A stretch of DNA of 64,000 nt from an uncultured Rivibacter sp. (GTDB lineage: Bacteria > Pseudomonadota > Gammaproteobacteria > Burkholderiales > Burkholderiaceae), in NCBI GenBank assembly GCA_946481025.1, contig CAMLNA010000002.1, forward strand, positions 1 through 64,000. The letters are read 5' to 3'. Position numbers and translations under genes: made by a program. How positions within the stretch are numbered: position 1 is the first letter of the stretch; each line of letters starts with the position of its first letter. The notes beneath the pieces were generated by a model. The model saw only the letters and a list, made by a program, of their open reading frames with translations, made no database searches and was not told the origin of the DNA. Shown in pieces: positions 1-9,013 of this stretch.

Positions 1-68
1 ACGCCTGCCAGCGCGCGGGCATCACGAAGGTGGCGTTCATCACTGAACCACCCGCCAGGGGAGGTTGA
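1..68 (+). CDS. ExbD/TolR-family protein, C-terminal end only
   Basis: The window opens inside a gene whose last codons read A-C-Q-R-A-G-I-T-K-V-A-F-I-T-E-P and then stop at 66-68. This closely resembles the end of ExbD proteins and parallels the tail of the complete ExbD that follows (IGLTKIGIIG), so it is probably a tandem exbD paralogue. Only about 21 codons are visible, so membrane and periplasmic domains cannot be judged. The next start codon is 4 nt downstream, which implies one operon. Family assignment is inference from the tail and the neighbour. Confidence 0.6.
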   Translation, partial: ACQRAGITKVAFITEPPARGG

Positions 69-72
69 CGAC

Positions 73-504
73 ATGGGAATGAACGTAGGAAGCGGCAGCG
101 GCAGCGGTGATCCGGAGGTGATGGTGGACATCAACACCACGCCGCTGATCGACGTGATGCTGGTGCTGCTGATCATGCTGATCATCACGATCCCGATCCA
201 GCTGCACTCGGTGAACCTGAACATGCCGGTGGGCGTGCCGCCGCAGAACCTCACCAAGCCCGAGATCGTCAAGATCGACATCGACGACAAGAGCGTCGTG
301 TACTGGAACGGACTGCCGGTGGTGGACCGTGCCGACATGGAGGCCAAGATGCGCGTCGCTGCCGAGCAGGCGGTGCAGCCGGAGGTGCATCTGCGCCCCA
401 ACAAGCAGGCCAAGTACGAGGTGGTCGCCAACGTGCTGGCCTCTTCGCAGCGCATCGGCCTCACCAAGATCGGCATCATCGGCAGTGAGCAGTTTGTCGA
501 GTGA
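73..504 (+). CDS. exbD: Biopolymer transport protein ExbD
   Basis: A 143-residue inner-membrane protein that works with ExbB and TonB to couple the proton-motive force to outer-membrane receptors. It has a short cytoplasmic N-terminus rich in Gly and Ser, one transmembrane segment at about residues 24-44, and a periplasmic domain to the end. The family signature D-I-N-T-T-P-L-I-D-V-M-L lies at residues 19-30; the membrane Asp (D27) is the one expected to carry protons. The ATG at 73 follows a purine-rich GGGGAGG at 58-64. The gene sits directly after another exbD end and before a TonB gene, the usual exbB-exbD-exbD-tonB order. Function is secure from motif and context. Confidence 0.95.
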   Translation: MGMNVGSGSGSGDPEVMVDINTTPLIDVMLVLLIMLIITIPIQLHSVNLNMPVGVPPQNLTKPEIVKIDIDDKSVVYWNGLPVVDRADMEAKMRVAAEQAVQPEVHLRPNKQAKYEVVANVLASSQRIGLTKIGIIGSEQFVE

Positions 505-536
505 ACGAATGACGACGACGGCCGGGCTTTCGGGTA

Positions 537-552
537 GGTGCCTTGCGGCACC
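537..552 (+). other. Short hairpin between exbD and tonB
   Basis: GGTGCC-TTGC-GGCACC forms a perfect 6-bp stem with a 4-nt loop in the 118-nt spacer between exbD and tonB. There is no T-run, so it is more likely an intercistronic mRNA structure than a terminator. The role is inference. Confidence 0.35.
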
Positions 553-622
553 GTTCCCGGGCCTGGCGTCGATGACGGGGCAGCCCACAAGGCTGTCTCC
601 GTTCGCAAGGAGTTGAGTCCGA

Positions 623-1282
623 ATGGATTTCGCATACGAACAGAGGAAGCCTCCGGGCCGGCGCTTCGTCGGCTTTGCGATGGTGGTCCTGCTGCACGTG
701 CTCATCGTGTATGGGCTGGTGTCAGGGCTCGCGCGCAAGGCGGTCGAGGTGATCAAGAAGCCGCTGGATGCCAAGATCGTGGAAGAGGTGAAGCTGCCTC
801 CTCCACCTCCGCCACCGCCGCCGCCCAAGGAGATCAAGCCTCCGCCGGCGCCGGCACCGAAGGTCGAGGCTCCGCCGCCGCCGCCGTTCATCCCGCCCCC
901 CGAGGTGACGCCGCCGGCCGTGGCTGCGCCGGCCATCGAGGCCGTGATCACGCCGCCGGTGGCGCCGCCGCCGCCCATTGCGCCGCCCACGCCGCCGGCT
1001 CCGCCGGCGCCTGCGGCAGCGCGCTCAGGCGACATCGGCGTGCACTGCCCGACGCAGACCAAGCCCGAAATGCCGCGCAAGGCGCTGCAGGACGGCACCA
1101 GCGGCATCGTCAGGGCGGAAGCCCGCATCAAGGGCGGCCGCGTGGTCGATGTGAAGGTGTTGTCGGGCCCGCGCGTCTTCCACAACGCCGTGCGCGCCGC
1201 GATGATGGAATATCAATGCCAGGCCGGCGCGCCCGACGAAGAGATCACGGCCACGCAGGAGTTCTCGTTCAAGGTGGACTGA
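623..1282 (+). CDS. tonB: Energy transducer TonB
   Basis: A 219-residue TonB-type protein that spans the periplasm and passes ExbBD energy to TonB-dependent receptors. A signal anchor lies at about residues 15-36 and contains a His (H25) in a position like the essential His of the TonB membrane helix. Residues about 59-135 are extremely proline-rich, with runs of Pro broken by Lys and Glu, as in the periplasm-spanning arm. Residues about 140-219 form the C-terminal domain (GIVRAEARIKGGRVVDVKVL, then an amphipathic helix). The ATG is preceded by AAGGAG with good spacing. The exbD genes upstream fix its role; which receptor it serves is not visible here. Confidence 0.92.
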   Translation: MDFAYEQRKPPGRRFVGFAMVVLLHVLIVYGLVSGLARKAVEVIKKPLDAKIVEEVKLPPPPPPPPPPKEIKPPPAPAPKVEAPPPPPFIPPPEVTPPAVAAPAIEAVITPPVAPPPPIAPPTPPAPPAPAAARSGDIGVHCPTQTKPEMPRKALQDGTSGIVRAEARIKGGRVVDVKVLSGPRVFHNAVRAAMMEYQCQAGAPDEEITATQEFSFKVD

Positions 1283-1307
1283 ACGAAGCTGCCGCAGCTG
1301 AAACGAC

Positions 1308-1330
1308 AAAGGGGCCGGAAGGCCCCTTTG
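1308..1330 (+). terminator. Rho-independent terminator, probably bidirectional
   Basis: AAAGGGGCC-GGAA-GGCCCCTTT is a 9-bp stem with a GNRA-like loop, ending in T residues on the plus strand and preceded by A residues that give T residues on the minus strand. It lies between the convergent tonB and efp genes and can serve both. Confidence 0.85.
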
Positions 1331-1352
1331 TTCTTGGCGTGGCGTCCAGGAC

Positions 1353-1907
1353 TCAGACGCGCTTGCGGTACTCGTGCGTGCGGGTGTCGATTTCGACCTT
1401 GTCGCCTTGCGCCACGAAGATCGGCACCTGGATCTCGAAACCGGTGGAGATCTTGGCGGGCTTGAGCACCTTGCCGGAGGTGTCGCCCTTCACGGCCGGT
1501 TCCGTCCAGGTGATCTCGCGCACCACCGAGGTGGGCAGTTCGACGGAGATGGCCTTGCCGTCGTAGAACACCACTTCGACGGCCATGCCGTCTTCGAGGT
1601 AGCTGATGGCGTCGCCCATGTTCTCGGCTTCCACCTCGAACTGGTTGTATTCGGTGTCCATGAACACGTACATCGGGTCGGCGAAGTAGGAGTAGGTGCA
1701 CTCCTTCTTGTCGAGGATGATCTGGTCCATCTTGTCGTCGGCCTTGAAGACGACTTCGGTGCCCGAGTTGCTCAGCAGGCTCTTGAGCTTCATGCGAACG
1801 GTGGCGGCGTTGCGGCCACCACGGCTGTATTCGGTCTTCAGCACGACCATGGGGTCCTTGCCGTGCATGATGACGTTGCCGGCGCGGATTTCCTGTGCAA
1901 TTTTCAT
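1353..1907 (-). CDS. efp: Elongation factor P
   Basis: A 184-residue EF-P that rescues ribosomes stalled at polyproline stretches. The start is taken as the ATG at 1907 because AAGGTG lies 6 nt upstream and because this numbering puts an arginine at residue 32 in the loop S-R-G-G-R-N-A. Arg32 is the residue rhamnosylated by EarP in many beta- and some gammaproteobacteria, and earP is the next gene upstream on the same strand. A GTG three codons earlier (1916) is open but less likely. Length and all three beta-barrel domains match the family. The proline-rich TonB next door is the kind of protein that needs EF-P; that link is only inference. Confidence 0.97.
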   Translation of the reverse strand: MKIAQEIRAGNVIMHGKDPMVVLKTEYSRGGRNAATVRMKLKSLLSNSGTEVVFKADDKMDQIILDKKECTYSYFADPMYVFMDTEYNQFEVEAENMGDAISYLEDGMAVEVVFYDGKAISVELPTSVVREITWTEPAVKGDTSGKVLKPAKISTGFEIQVPIFVAQGDKVEIDTRTHEYRKRV

Positions 1908-1922
1908 GGCGATCACCTTGAG

Positions 1923-1939
1923 CTTCCCGGCTCGGGAAG
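1923..1939 (-). promoter_or_regulatory. Hairpin in the efp 5' leader
   Basis: CTTCCCG-AGC-CGGGAAG (minus strand) is a perfect 7-bp stem that ends about 6 nt before the AAGGTG ribosome-binding site of efp. The leader between earP and efp is about 100 nt. Its position would let it influence initiation or protect the mRNA; no role is shown by the sequence. Confidence 0.4.
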
Positions 1940-2010
1940 GCTGCGAGAGGGAGTTACTTGAAGCGCGCGCTCTCGCTCTCTCTCATCTAGAACGCGCAAA
2001 GCCGCTGATT

Positions 2011-3093
2011 TTAGCGTTTTTCAGCCACAAAGCGGCACAGCTCGGCTGTGAGATCCGTTGCACCCAGCAGCGATTGCTGCTGCAGGCGGGCCAATGCCGC
2101 CCACTCCGATGTAGCGCCCAGGGGCGGCAACTTCAAGGCCGCGCCCCGATTCCACCCGTCGAACGCCGCACCGACGGCGGCCTGCAACGCCGGTGTGGCG
2201 GGCGCCAGATACAGCCGCAGGAAGGCGGCCAGCTTGGCCAGGTGTGCCGCGTCGGCCTGCGGATACAGCTGCCAGACGAACGGCCTGGCGGCCCAGAGCG
2301 CCCGCACCAGCGAGTCTTCACCGCGCACGAAGTTGAGATCGCAGCTCCACAGCAGCTCGTCGTACTGCGGTTGCGTGAGCCACGGCAGGAACCACAGGCC
2401 CATTTCACCGCGCTGGAAATGCTGGCCGGGGTGTGCTTCATGTCCCAGCCAGGCGGCGACCTGCCGGGCGGCCGGACCGGGCGTGACGAACAGCTTGGTG
2501 GGGGCCTGGCGCAGCGAGTCCAGCAGGGCGGGCAGCGCGGGGTTGTCGTAGCAGAACAGGCTGATGACCCGGGCCTGGCGGTCCACGGTGGATGGCCAGC
2601 CCTGCACGCGCCAAGCTTGCGGATCGAAATTGCGCCGGCGCACCTCGAGCCCGGGCTCCCGGAGCAGCCCGCCGGTGCTGCGGGTGAAGCCAGGGTAGAA
2701 GAACCATTTCGTCAGCCCGCGACCCGGCCCGCTGAACTGAGGTGAGGGCAGGCCGTGGCTGCGTTCCACGTAGTCCTCGGCGCTCAGGTATTCGAGGTTG
2801 ACCCAGATGGGCCGGTGTGCCGAGGCGGCCATGCGCGCGACGAACTGCGTCGGCGGGTCGCAACCGAAGGCTTCGACGACGACATCACCGGGTTCTTCGC
2901 CAGGCGACGGTTCACGCCACGGCAGCGCCTCGACCCCGGGGCAGCCGCCCGGCGCCATCCAGCGCAAGGCGCTGGCGTCGTCCACCCACAGCCGCACCTG
3001 TTCGCCGCGTGCGGCCAGGTCGGCCGCAAGCCGCCAGCAGACGCCAAGGTCTCCATGGTTGTCGATGACGCGGCAAAACACATCCCAGCGCAT
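2011..3093 (-). CDS. earP: EF-P arginine rhamnosyltransferase EarP
   Basis: A 360-residue GT-B glycosyltransferase (DUF2331 family) that moves rhamnose from dTDP-rhamnose to Arg32 of EF-P. The N-terminus [17 protein letters not shown] is the family signature and holds the conserved Asp residues near the active site (D11, D15). Near the C-terminus, [11 protein letters not shown] matches the segment that binds the nucleotide sugar. The ATG at 3093 is chosen because homologues begin at this signature; the open frame continues upstream into uvrC. It lies 103 nt before efp on the same strand, and efp carries the target arginine. The uvrC gene diverges 52 nt away. Confidence 0.95.
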   Translation of the reverse strand: MRWDVFCRVIDNHGDLGVCWRLAADLAARGEQVRLWVDDASALRWMAPGGCPGVEALPWREPSPGEEPGDVVVEAFGCDPPTQFVARMAASAHRPIWVNLEYLSAEDYVERSHGLPSPQFSGPGRGLTKWFFYPGFTRSTGGLLREPGLEVRRRNFDPQAWRVQGWPSTVDRQARVISLFCYDNPALPALLDSLRQAPTKLFVTPGPAARQVAAWLGHEAHPGQHFQRGEMGLWFLPWLTQPQYDELLWSCDLNFVRGEDSLVRALWAARPFVWQLYPQADAAHLAKLAAFLRLYLAPATPALQAAVGAAFDGWNRGAALKLPPLGATSEWAALARLQQQSLLGATDLTAELCRFVAEKR

Positions 3094-3145
3094 GCGCCGA
3101 TTATCCGAGCCGCATTGCGCCGGCTGCGACGGCAGAATTCGCTCC

Positions 3146-5092
3146 ATGAATGATTTTCCCGACAGCGATACGGCGCCGCCGGCGAGCCCGGCCACCGAGG
3201 CCGATGCGGTGTGGCAGCGACTGCTCAATGAAGTCGCCGCCTTGCCGGGGCTGCCCGGCGTGTACCGCTACTTCGACACCGATGGCCAACTGCTCTATGT
3301 GGGCAAGGCGCGCAACCTGAAGAAGCGGGTGTCGAGCTACTTCCACAAGAACCATGGCGGCACGCGGATCGGCCACATGGTGAGCAAGATCGTGCGCATG
3401 GAGACCACCGTCGTGCGCTCCGAGGCCGAGGCGCTGCTGCTCGAGAACAACCTCATCAAGACGCAGAACCCGAAGTTCAACATCCTGTTCCGCGACGACA
3501 AGAGCTACCCCTACCTCAAGCTCGTGTCGCATGAGTTCCCGCGCGTCGCCTACTACCGCGGTTCGGTGGACAGGAAGCACCGCTACTTCGGGCCCTATCC
3601 GAGCGCCTGGGCGGTCAAGGAGTCGATCCTGCTGCTGCAGAAGGTGTTCCACCTGCGCACTTGCGAAGACACCGTCTTCAACAACCGCACCCGGCCTTGC
3701 CTGCTGCACCAGATCAAGCGCTGCTCGGCGCCGTGCGTCGGCTACGTGGATGCGAACGATTATGCGAACGACGTGCGGGACGCCGAGCGCTTCCTCGATG
3801 GCGAGACCCAGCAGGTGGTCGATGCCCTGCAGGCGCGCATGATGGAGCATGCCGACAAGCTCGAGTTCGAGAAGGCCGCCGAGATCCGCAATCAACTGTC
3901 GGCGTTGTCGAAAGTGCTCCACCAGCAGGCCATGGACACCGGCTCCGACAAGGATGCCGACGTGCTGGCCGTGCGCGTGCAGGGCGGGCGCGCCTGCGTG
4001 AACCTCGCGATGGTGCGTGGCGGGCGGCACCTGGGTGATCGGCCGTACTTCCCGACCCACGTGGAAGACGCCGCCGCATTGAGCGACGTGCTGAGCGCCG
4101 AGGAAGCCGAAGGCGCAGCGGGTTCGGTGCCGGTGGAGGTGCAGGTGCTCGAGGCCTTCATCGCGCAGCACTACCTCGACGGCGCGGTGCCGCCCTTGCT
4201 GGTCACCAGCCACGCGGTCGACCCGGCGTTGATCGAGGCGCTGTCCAGTCAGGCCGGCATGCGCATCGCCGCCGTGCACCAGCCGCGCGAGCAGCGACGA
4301 GCCTGGCTCGAGATGGCCGTCAAGGGTTGCGACCTGGCACTGGCGCGGCTGCTGGCCGAAGAGGGTTCGCAACAGGCTCGCACGCGTGCGCTGGTCGACG
4401 CACTCGACCTCACGCCCGACAACCTCGACACGATTCGCATCGAGTGTTTCGACATCAGCCACACCGCGGGTGAAGCAACCCAGGCATCTTGTGTCGTGTT
4501 CGAGAATCACCGCATGCAGAGTTCGCAGTACCGCCGCTACAACATCGACGGCATCACGCCGGGCGACGACTATGCAGCGATGCGGCAGGTGCTCACGCGG
4601 CGCTACGGCAAGCTGGCCGAAGCGGCGGCACGCGGCGAAGCCAGGCTGCCCGACCTCGTGCTGGTGGACGGCGGGCGAGGGCAGGTCAGCATGGCGAAAG
4701 AGGTGTTCGGCGAACTGGGCCTGGACCTCGCGCTGATTGCCGGTGTCGAGAAAGGCGAGGGGCGCAAGGTGGGCCTCGAGGAGCTGGTGTTTGCCGACGG
4801 CCGCGAGAAGGTCTACCTCGGCAAGGACTCGGCGGCCCTGATGCTGATCGCACAGATCCGCGACGAGGCGCACCGGTTTGCCATCACCGGCATGCGCGCG
4901 CGGCGCGCCAGCGTGCGAACCGGCGGCAGCCGGCTCGAGGACATCGCAGGTGTCGGCCCCAAGAAGCGCGCACGGCTGCTGCAGAGATTCGGAGGGTTGC
5001 GAGGAGTCGCGGCCGCAAGCGTCGACGACCTGGCCAGCGTCGAAGGCATTTCAAAGGAACTGGCCGAGGAGATCTACCGTGTCCTCCACTGA
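3146..5092 (+). CDS. uvrC: Excinuclease ABC subunit UvrC
   Basis: A 648-residue nuclease that makes both incisions in nucleotide excision repair after UvrAB damage recognition. The GIY-YIG domain starts with G-V-Y at residues 38-40 and Y-V-G at 51-53, conservative variants of the name-giving motif. A UVR motif ([13 protein letters not shown]) at about 225-245 mediates UvrB contact. The RNase-H-like endonuclease domain follows, and a double helix-hairpin-helix at about 590-645 (I-A-G-V-G-P-K-K-R) ends the protein. The ATG at 3146 leaves 52 nt to the divergent earP; the frame is open further upstream but that part is antisense to earP. Confidence 0.96.
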   Translation: MNDFPDSDTAPPASPATEADAVWQRLLNEVAALPGLPGVYRYFDTDGQLLYVGKARNLKKRVSSYFHKNHGGTRIGHMVSKIVRMETTVVRSEAEALLLENNLIKTQNPKFNILFRDDKSYPYLKLVSHEFPRVAYYRGSVDRKHRYFGPYPSAWAVKESILLLQKVFHLRTCEDTVFNNRTRPCLLHQIKRCSAPCVGYVDANDYANDVRDAERFLDGETQQVVDALQARMMEHADKLEFEKAAEIRNQLSALSKVLHQQAMDTGSDKDADVLAVRVQGGRACVNLAMVRGGRHLGDRPYFPTHVEDAAALSDVLSAEEAEGAAGSVPVEVQVLEAFIAQHYLDGAVPPLLVTSHAVDPALIEALSSQAGMRIAAVHQPREQRRAWLEMAVKGCDLALARLLAEEGSQQARTRALVDALDLTPDNLDTIRIECFDISHTAGEATQASCVVFENHRMQSSQYRRYNIDGITPGDDYAAMRQVLTRRYGKLAEAAARGEARLPDLVLVDGGRGQVSMAKEVFGELGLDLALIAGVEKGEGRKVGLEELVFADGREKVYLGKDSAALMLIAQIRDEAHRFAITGMRARRASVRTGGSRLEDIAGVGPKKRARLLQRFGGLRGVAAASVDDLASVEGISKELAEEIYRVLH

Positions 5093-5573
5093 CAAGACAT
5101 GCCTTGCCGCACTGATGGTTTCCGTTGCAGCCCTGCTGGCCGCCTGCAGCACCCGCGAGCCGGCGCGCTCCCCGGCACCGGCGCCTGCGCCTGCACGGCC
5201 CTCGCCGGGCGCGGCTGCACCCGTGGCGCCGGCGCCGGCTTCGTCGGCTCGCACCTGGGACCAATACCGCATCGCGGCGGCGCGCCGCATCACGGCCGCC
5301 AACGCCGGCCGCACCTACGACGGCACGCCGCCCGATGTGCTGCTGGCCATCCCGGTGCTGGAGATCGAGCTCAACGCCGACGGCAGCGTTCGGCACGTGG
5401 AAGTGATGCGCTACCCGCGCCAGGCGCGCGACACCGTGCCGCTGGCCATCGAAGCCATCAAGCGTGCCGCCCCGTTCGGCGACGTATCGCGCCTGCCCAA
5501 GCCCTGGAAATACACCGAGACCTTCCTGTTCAACGACGATCGCAAGTTCAAGCTGCGCTCGCTCGACCAGTGA
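5079..5573 (+). CDS. Small lipoprotein with a TonB/TolA-like C-terminal domain
   Basis: A 164-residue predicted lipoprotein. Starting at GTG 5079, which overlaps the end of uvrC by 14 nt and follows GAGGAG, it has a lipoprotein signal peptide with lipobox L-L-A-A-C and lipidated Cys23. Residues about 28-55 are Ala/Pro-rich. The C-terminal half ([15 protein letters not shown], then [13 protein letters not shown]) resembles the TonB/TolA C-terminal fold, in which a strand with D-G-x-V is followed by a helix ending A-x-P-F. An ATG at 5115 could also start it but would shorten the signal peptide. Function is unknown; the fold suggestion is inference. Confidence 0.8.
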   Translation: MSSTDKTCLAALMVSVAALLAACSTREPARSPAPAPAPARPSPGAAAPVAPAPASSARTWDQYRIAAARRITAANAGRTYDGTPPDVLLAIPVLEIELNADGSVRHVEVMRYPRQARDTVPLAIEAIKRAAPFGDVSRLPKPWKYTETFLFNDDRKFKLRSLDQ

Positions 5574-5633
5574 AGCTCGTGAGATCCCGTGCGAGCCGCC
5601 GGGCTTCGGCGTGAAGTCCGGCACAATGCCCGC

Positions 5634-6200
5634 ATGTTCTTCACCCTGCCCACGCTGCTGACCTGGGCGCGCATCGTCGCGATTCCGCTCATCGTCGGTG
5701 TGTTCTCGCTGCCGCTGGACGGCCCCACCCGCAACATCATCGCGACGGTGCTGTTCATCGTCTTCGCCCTCACCGACTGGGCCGACGGCTACCTGGCGCG
5801 CAAGCTCAACCAGACCTCGTCGTTCGGCGCCTTCCTCGACCCCGTGGCCGACAAGTTCCTGGTCTGCGCGGCGTTGCTGATCCTGGTGGAGCAGGACCGC
5901 GTGAACGCGCTGGTGGCGCTGGTCATCATCGGCCGCGAGATCGCCATCTCGGCCCTGCGCGAATGGATGGCGCAGATCGGCGCCTCGCGCAGCGTGGCGG
6001 TCCACATGCTGGGCAAGGTCAAGACCACCGTGCAGATGGTGGCCATCCCGTTCCTGCTGTTCGACGGCGTTCTCTTCGGGCTGATCGACACGAAGGTCTG
6101 GGGCACCTGGCTCATCTACATCGCAGCGGTGCTGACCATCTGGTCGATGGTGTATTACCTGCAGAAGGCGCTGCCCGAGATCCGCGCGAAGGTGCGTTGA
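5634..6200 (+). CDS. pgsA: CDP-diacylglycerol-glycerol-3-phosphate 3-phosphatidyltransferase
   Basis: A 188-residue membrane enzyme that makes phosphatidylglycerol phosphate, the committed step to phosphatidylglycerol and cardiolipin. The CDP-alcohol phosphatidyltransferase motif D-G-x2-A-R-x8-G-x3-D-x3-D is complete, with D51, G52, A55, R56, G65, D69 and D73. Several hydrophobic segments surround it. The ATG at 5634 begins M-F-F-T-L-P-T-L-L-T-W, the usual PgsA start. The next gene begins within a few nucleotides of its stop. The assignment to PgsA rather than another CDP-alcohol transferase rests on length and N-terminus. Confidence 0.95.
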   Translation: MFFTLPTLLTWARIVAIPLIVGVFSLPLDGPTRNIIATVLFIVFALTDWADGYLARKLNQTSSFGAFLDPVADKFLVCAALLILVEQDRVNALVALVIIGREIAISALREWMAQIGASRSVAVHMLGKVKTTVQMVAIPFLLFDGVLFGLIDTKVWGTWLIYIAAVLTIWSMVYYLQKALPEIRAKVR

Positions 6201-6202
6201 CG

Positions 6203-7117
6203 GTGGTCGGGGCCGGCAACGATCGCCAGCGCCGGCTGGTGCGGGCGATGCCCTGGGTCTTCGTGCTGATCTGGAGCACGGGCTTCATCGTGGCGCGCTA
6301 CGGAATGCCTTACGCGCCACCGCTCAAGTTCCTCGCGCTGCGCTATGCCTTGTCGGCGCTGTGCTTCCTCGCCTGGATCGTCGTCGCGCGGGCGGCATGG
6401 CCGCAAGGCGCCAGGCAGTGGGGGCACCTGGCCGTCACGGGAGCCCTGATGCACGGGGTGTATCTGGGCGGCGTGTGGGCCGCGGTGAAGGCGGGCATGG
6501 GCGCCGGCACCATCGCACTGATCGTCGGCTTGCAGCCGGTGCTGACGGCCGTCTGGGTGAGCGTGGCGATGAGCGCCGAGCACCGTGTCACGCCGAGGCA
6601 GTGGCTCGGCCTGCTGCTGGGCTTCGTGGGCCTGGCCCTGGTGGTCTGGCGCAAGCTCGGCGTGGGCGAGGTGACGGGCTGGAACTTCGCGCTGGCCTTG
6701 CTGGCGCTGGTCGGCATCACGGTGGGCACGCTGTACCAGAAGCGTTTCGTCGAGCCCTGCGACGTTCGAACGGCCAACACGGTGCAACTGTTCGCAGCCC
6801 TGTTGCTGACCGCCCCGCTGGCCATGCTGCTGGAGCAGGAGCCCATCACGCTGCACCCGCACTTGGTCGGGGCGATGGTCTGGTCGGTGCTGGCCCTGAC
6901 GCTCGGCGGCAGCTCGCTGCTCTACCTGCTGATCCAGCAAGGCGCAGCCACGCAAGTGACCAGCCTGCTTTACCTCGTGCCGCCATGCACGGCGGTAATG
7001 GCCTGGATGCTCTTCGACGAGGCGCTTGCTGCGCCCACGCTTGTTGGCCTCGCGCTCACCGCGGTGGGCGTGGCGCTCGTCGTGCGCGCGCCTGCGGCGC
7101 CCCCGCCGGCACGCTGA
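6203..7117 (+). CDS. EamA-family (DMT) transporter
   Basis: A membrane protein of about 304 residues with about ten hydrophobic segments in two EamA repeats, typical of drug/metabolite exporters. The first segment reads M-P-W-V-F-V-L-I-W-S-T-G-F-I. The start is uncertain: GTG 6203 has GAAGGTG 8 nt upstream and is preferred; ATG 6248 would give 289 residues with almost no N-terminal tail. It lies directly after pgsA. Its 3' end overlaps the convergent LysR gene by 62 nt. The substrate is unknown; amino acids or metabolites are usual for the family. Confidence 0.85.
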   Translation: MVGAGNDRQRRLVRAMPWVFVLIWSTGFIVARYGMPYAPPLKFLALRYALSALCFLAWIVVARAAWPQGARQWGHLAVTGALMHGVYLGGVWAAVKAGMGAGTIALIVGLQPVLTAVWVSVAMSAEHRVTPRQWLGLLLGFVGLALVVWRKLGVGEVTGWNFALALLALVGITVGTLYQKRFVEPCDVRTANTVQLFAALLLTAPLAMLLEQEPITLHPHLVGAMVWSVLALTLGGSSLLYLLIQQGAATQVTSLLYLVPPCTAVMAWMLFDEALAAPTLVGLALTAVGVALVVRAPAAPPPAR

Positions 7118-8033
7118 GCCACGGCGGATCGGCCAGCGCGCGGCTCAGGTGGTCCTGCAGCGCGCGCAGGCGTTTTGGAACATCCGTGCCCGCGGCGCGC
7201 GCTGGCATGAGGAACTGCACGTCGGCGTCGAGCATGGCGTACTCCGGCAGCAGGTGCACCAGCGCGCCGCTGGCCAGGTGCTCGTGCACGTCCCACAGCG
7301 AACGCAGCATCAGCCCGTGGCCGCGCAAGGCCCATTCGCGCACGACTTCGCCACTGTTGCTCGACAGCGGGCCGCTCACGCGAACGGTCTGCACGTCGCG
7401 CTGCGGCCGGGCCAGCGCCTGCAGCCGCCAGAGGGCAGGGCGGTCATCGTTCTCGCGCACGACGAGGCAGGTGTGGCGGCTCAGTTCCGCCGGTGTTTGC
7501 GGCGCGCCGTGGCGCTCGATGTAGCCGGGCGCCGCGACCACGACACGGCGGTTGGCGGCAAGCCTGCGCGACACCATGCTCGTGTCGCGCGGGCTCCACA
7601 ACCAGACGGCCGCGTCGAGCCCGGCAGCGGCCAGGTCGGGCAGGTGTTCGCTCAGGTGCAGCTGCACCGTGATGTGTGGGTGCAAGGCACTGAACTGCGC
7701 CACCAGCGGCGCGACCCAGGCACGGCCGAAACCGAAGCTGCTGCACAGCCGCAGCGGCCCTTGCAGTTCGTGGGCCCGCTCGGTGAGCGTCTGCTCCAGC
7801 TCGTTGAAGCCTTCTGCCAGGTGCCGGGCGTGCTGCAGGAACTGCCGGCCTTCGGCAGTGGGTGAAACGCGCCGTGTGGTGCGGTGGAAGAGGCGCACGC
7901 CGATGCGCGCTTCCAGGGCCGCGAGTCGCTTGGTGACCACCGGAGGGGCCAGGTCGAGCGCCCGTGCTGCGCCTGACAGGCTGCCGTGCTCCATCACCTG
8001 TAGCACCATCATCAGGTCTGCTCGATCGATCAT
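7056..8033 (-). CDS. LysR-family transcriptional regulator
   Basis: A 325-residue LysR-type regulator. The N-terminal winged helix-turn-helix (S-L-S-G-A-A-R-A-L-D-L-A-P-P-V-V-T-K-R-L) covers about residues 17-36, followed by the effector-binding domain at about 90-300. The last 20 residues are Arg/Pro/Ala-rich and are encoded antisense to the end of the EamA gene, so the C-terminus may not be conserved. It diverges from a hydrolase/tartrate dehydrogenase operon, which is the usual position for the target of a LysR regulator. The inducer is not known; a substrate of those enzymes is the natural guess. Confidence 0.9.
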   Translation of the reverse strand: MIDRADLMMVLQVMEHGSLSGAARALDLAPPVVTKRLAALEARIGVRLFHRTTRRVSPTAEGRQFLQHARHLAEGFNELEQTLTERAHELQGPLRLCSSFGFGRAWVAPLVAQFSALHPHITVQLHLSEHLPDLAAAGLDAAVWLWSPRDTSMVSRRLAANRRVVVAAPGYIERHGAPQTPAELSRHTCLVVRENDDRPALWRLQALARPQRDVQTVRVSGPLSSNSGEVVREWALRGHGLMLRSLWDVHEHLASGALVHLLPEYAMLDADVQFLMPARAAGTDVPKRLRALQDHLSRALADPPWLSVPAGAPQARARRAPRPPR

Positions 8034-8066
8034 CGTCGCGTGCGCTTCACTTGTGCCTTGCAGGAA

Positions 8067-8078
8067 ATAATTGATTAT
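8067..8078. promoter_or_regulatory. AT-rich dyad between divergent lysR and hydrolase genes
   Basis: ATAA-TTGA-TTAT is a small dyad inside an AT-rich island (about 8065-8093) in otherwise GC-rich DNA, within the 92-nt divergent spacer. Position and composition suit a LysR-type operator/promoter region. No clear -35/-10 pair can be fixed, so the exact site is inference. Confidence 0.4.
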
Positions 8079-8125
8079 CTGATTGTTTCTTGATGCCGCA
8101 TCGCCACAGGCACAGAATGCGCCGC

Positions 8126-9013
8126 ATGTTCGAAGGTTTTCGCATCCAGCGGTTTGCAGTGGACGGGGCTCGGTTGAACGGCCGCGTCGGCGGCCGCGGC
8201 CCGGCCTTGCTGCTGCTGCATGGCCACCCGCAGAGCCATGCGATGTGGCACCGGGTGGCGCCGCGGCTGGCCGAGCGCTTCACGGTGGTGGCACTCGATC
8301 TGCGGGGCTACGGCGACTCTTCCCGCGTGAATGCGGGGGAGGATTCGTCGGCCTACTCGAAGCGCCTGATGGCCCATGACGCGCTGCAGGTGATGTCGCA
8401 GCTCGGCCATGCGAGGTTCGCCGTCTGCGCGCATGACCGCGGCGCGCGGGTTGCGCACCGCCTGGCCGCGGACCACCCTGATGCCGTGGCGCGCATGCTG
8501 CTGCTGGACATCGCTCCTACCGCCGCGATGTACGAGCGCACCAGCCGCGAATTCGCGCTGGCCTACTGGCACTGGTTTTTCCTGGTGCAGCCGGCGCCGC
8601 TGCCCGAGCGGCTGATCGAGGGCGACCCGGTGGCCTACCTTCGCAACGTGATGGGGCGCCGCCATGCAGGGCTCGGGGCGTTTGCGCCCGAGGCGCTGGC
8701 CGAGTACGAGCGCTGCATCGCCATCCCGGGCACGGCCGCCGCGATCTGCGCGGACTACCGGGCGTCCATCGGCATCGACCTGGTGCATGACCAAGAAGAC
8801 ATCGCCGCCGGCCGGCGGCTTGCGATGCCGCTGCGCGTGCTGTGGGGCGAGCACGGGGCGGTCGGCCGCTGCTTCGACGTGCTCGAGTTGTGGCGAGAAA
8901 GGGCCGAGTACGTGAGCGGCCGCGCGCTGCCCTGTGGCCACTACATCGCTGAAGAACTGCCCGATCAATTGCTCCACGAAGCGTTTGCATTTTTTGAAGG
9001 AGATATCCAATGA
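8126..9013 (+). CDS. Alpha/beta hydrolase of the fluoroacetate/haloacetate dehalogenase family
   Basis: A 295-residue alpha/beta hydrolase. The full dehalogenase catalytic set is visible: oxyanion motif H-G-H-P (32-35), nucleophile Asp104 in H-D-R-G-A-R with Arg105 and Arg108 as carboxylate ligands, Asp128 in L-L-D-I-A-P-T, the halide-pocket His149-Trp150 in Y-W-H-W-F-F, Tyr211 in A-D-Y-R-A, and catalytic His272 in C-G-H-Y-I-A-E-E. These match the layout of fluoroacetate dehalogenases; substrate may still differ. The start is ATG 8126 or ATG 8117. The stop overlaps the next start as ATGA, so it is translationally coupled to the dehydrogenase. Regulation by the divergent LysR is likely. Confidence 0.85.
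   Translation: MFEGFRIQRFAVDGARLNGRVGGRGPALLLLHGHPQSHAMWHRVAPRLAERFTVVALDLRGYGDSSRVNAGEDSSAYSKRLMAHDALQVMSQLGHARFAVCAHDRGARVAHRLAADHPDAVARMLLLDIAPTAAMYERTSREFALAYWHWFFLVQPAPLPERLIEGDPVAYLRNVMGRRHAGLGAFAPEALAEYERCIAIPGTAAAICADYRASIGIDLVHDQEDIAAGRRLAMPLRVLWGEHGAVGRCFDVLELWRERAEYVSGRALPCGHYIAEELPDQLLHEAFAFFEGDIQ

Noticed and set aside
40..1185. Glycine-rich minus-strand frame of 381 codons
   Set aside because: It mirrors the proline-rich region of tonB (Pro codons read as Gly on the other strand) and lacks domains.
3101..4873. A 590-codon minus-strand frame
   Set aside because: Antisense to uvrC, with low-complexity His/Arg/Leu composition and no recognisable domain.
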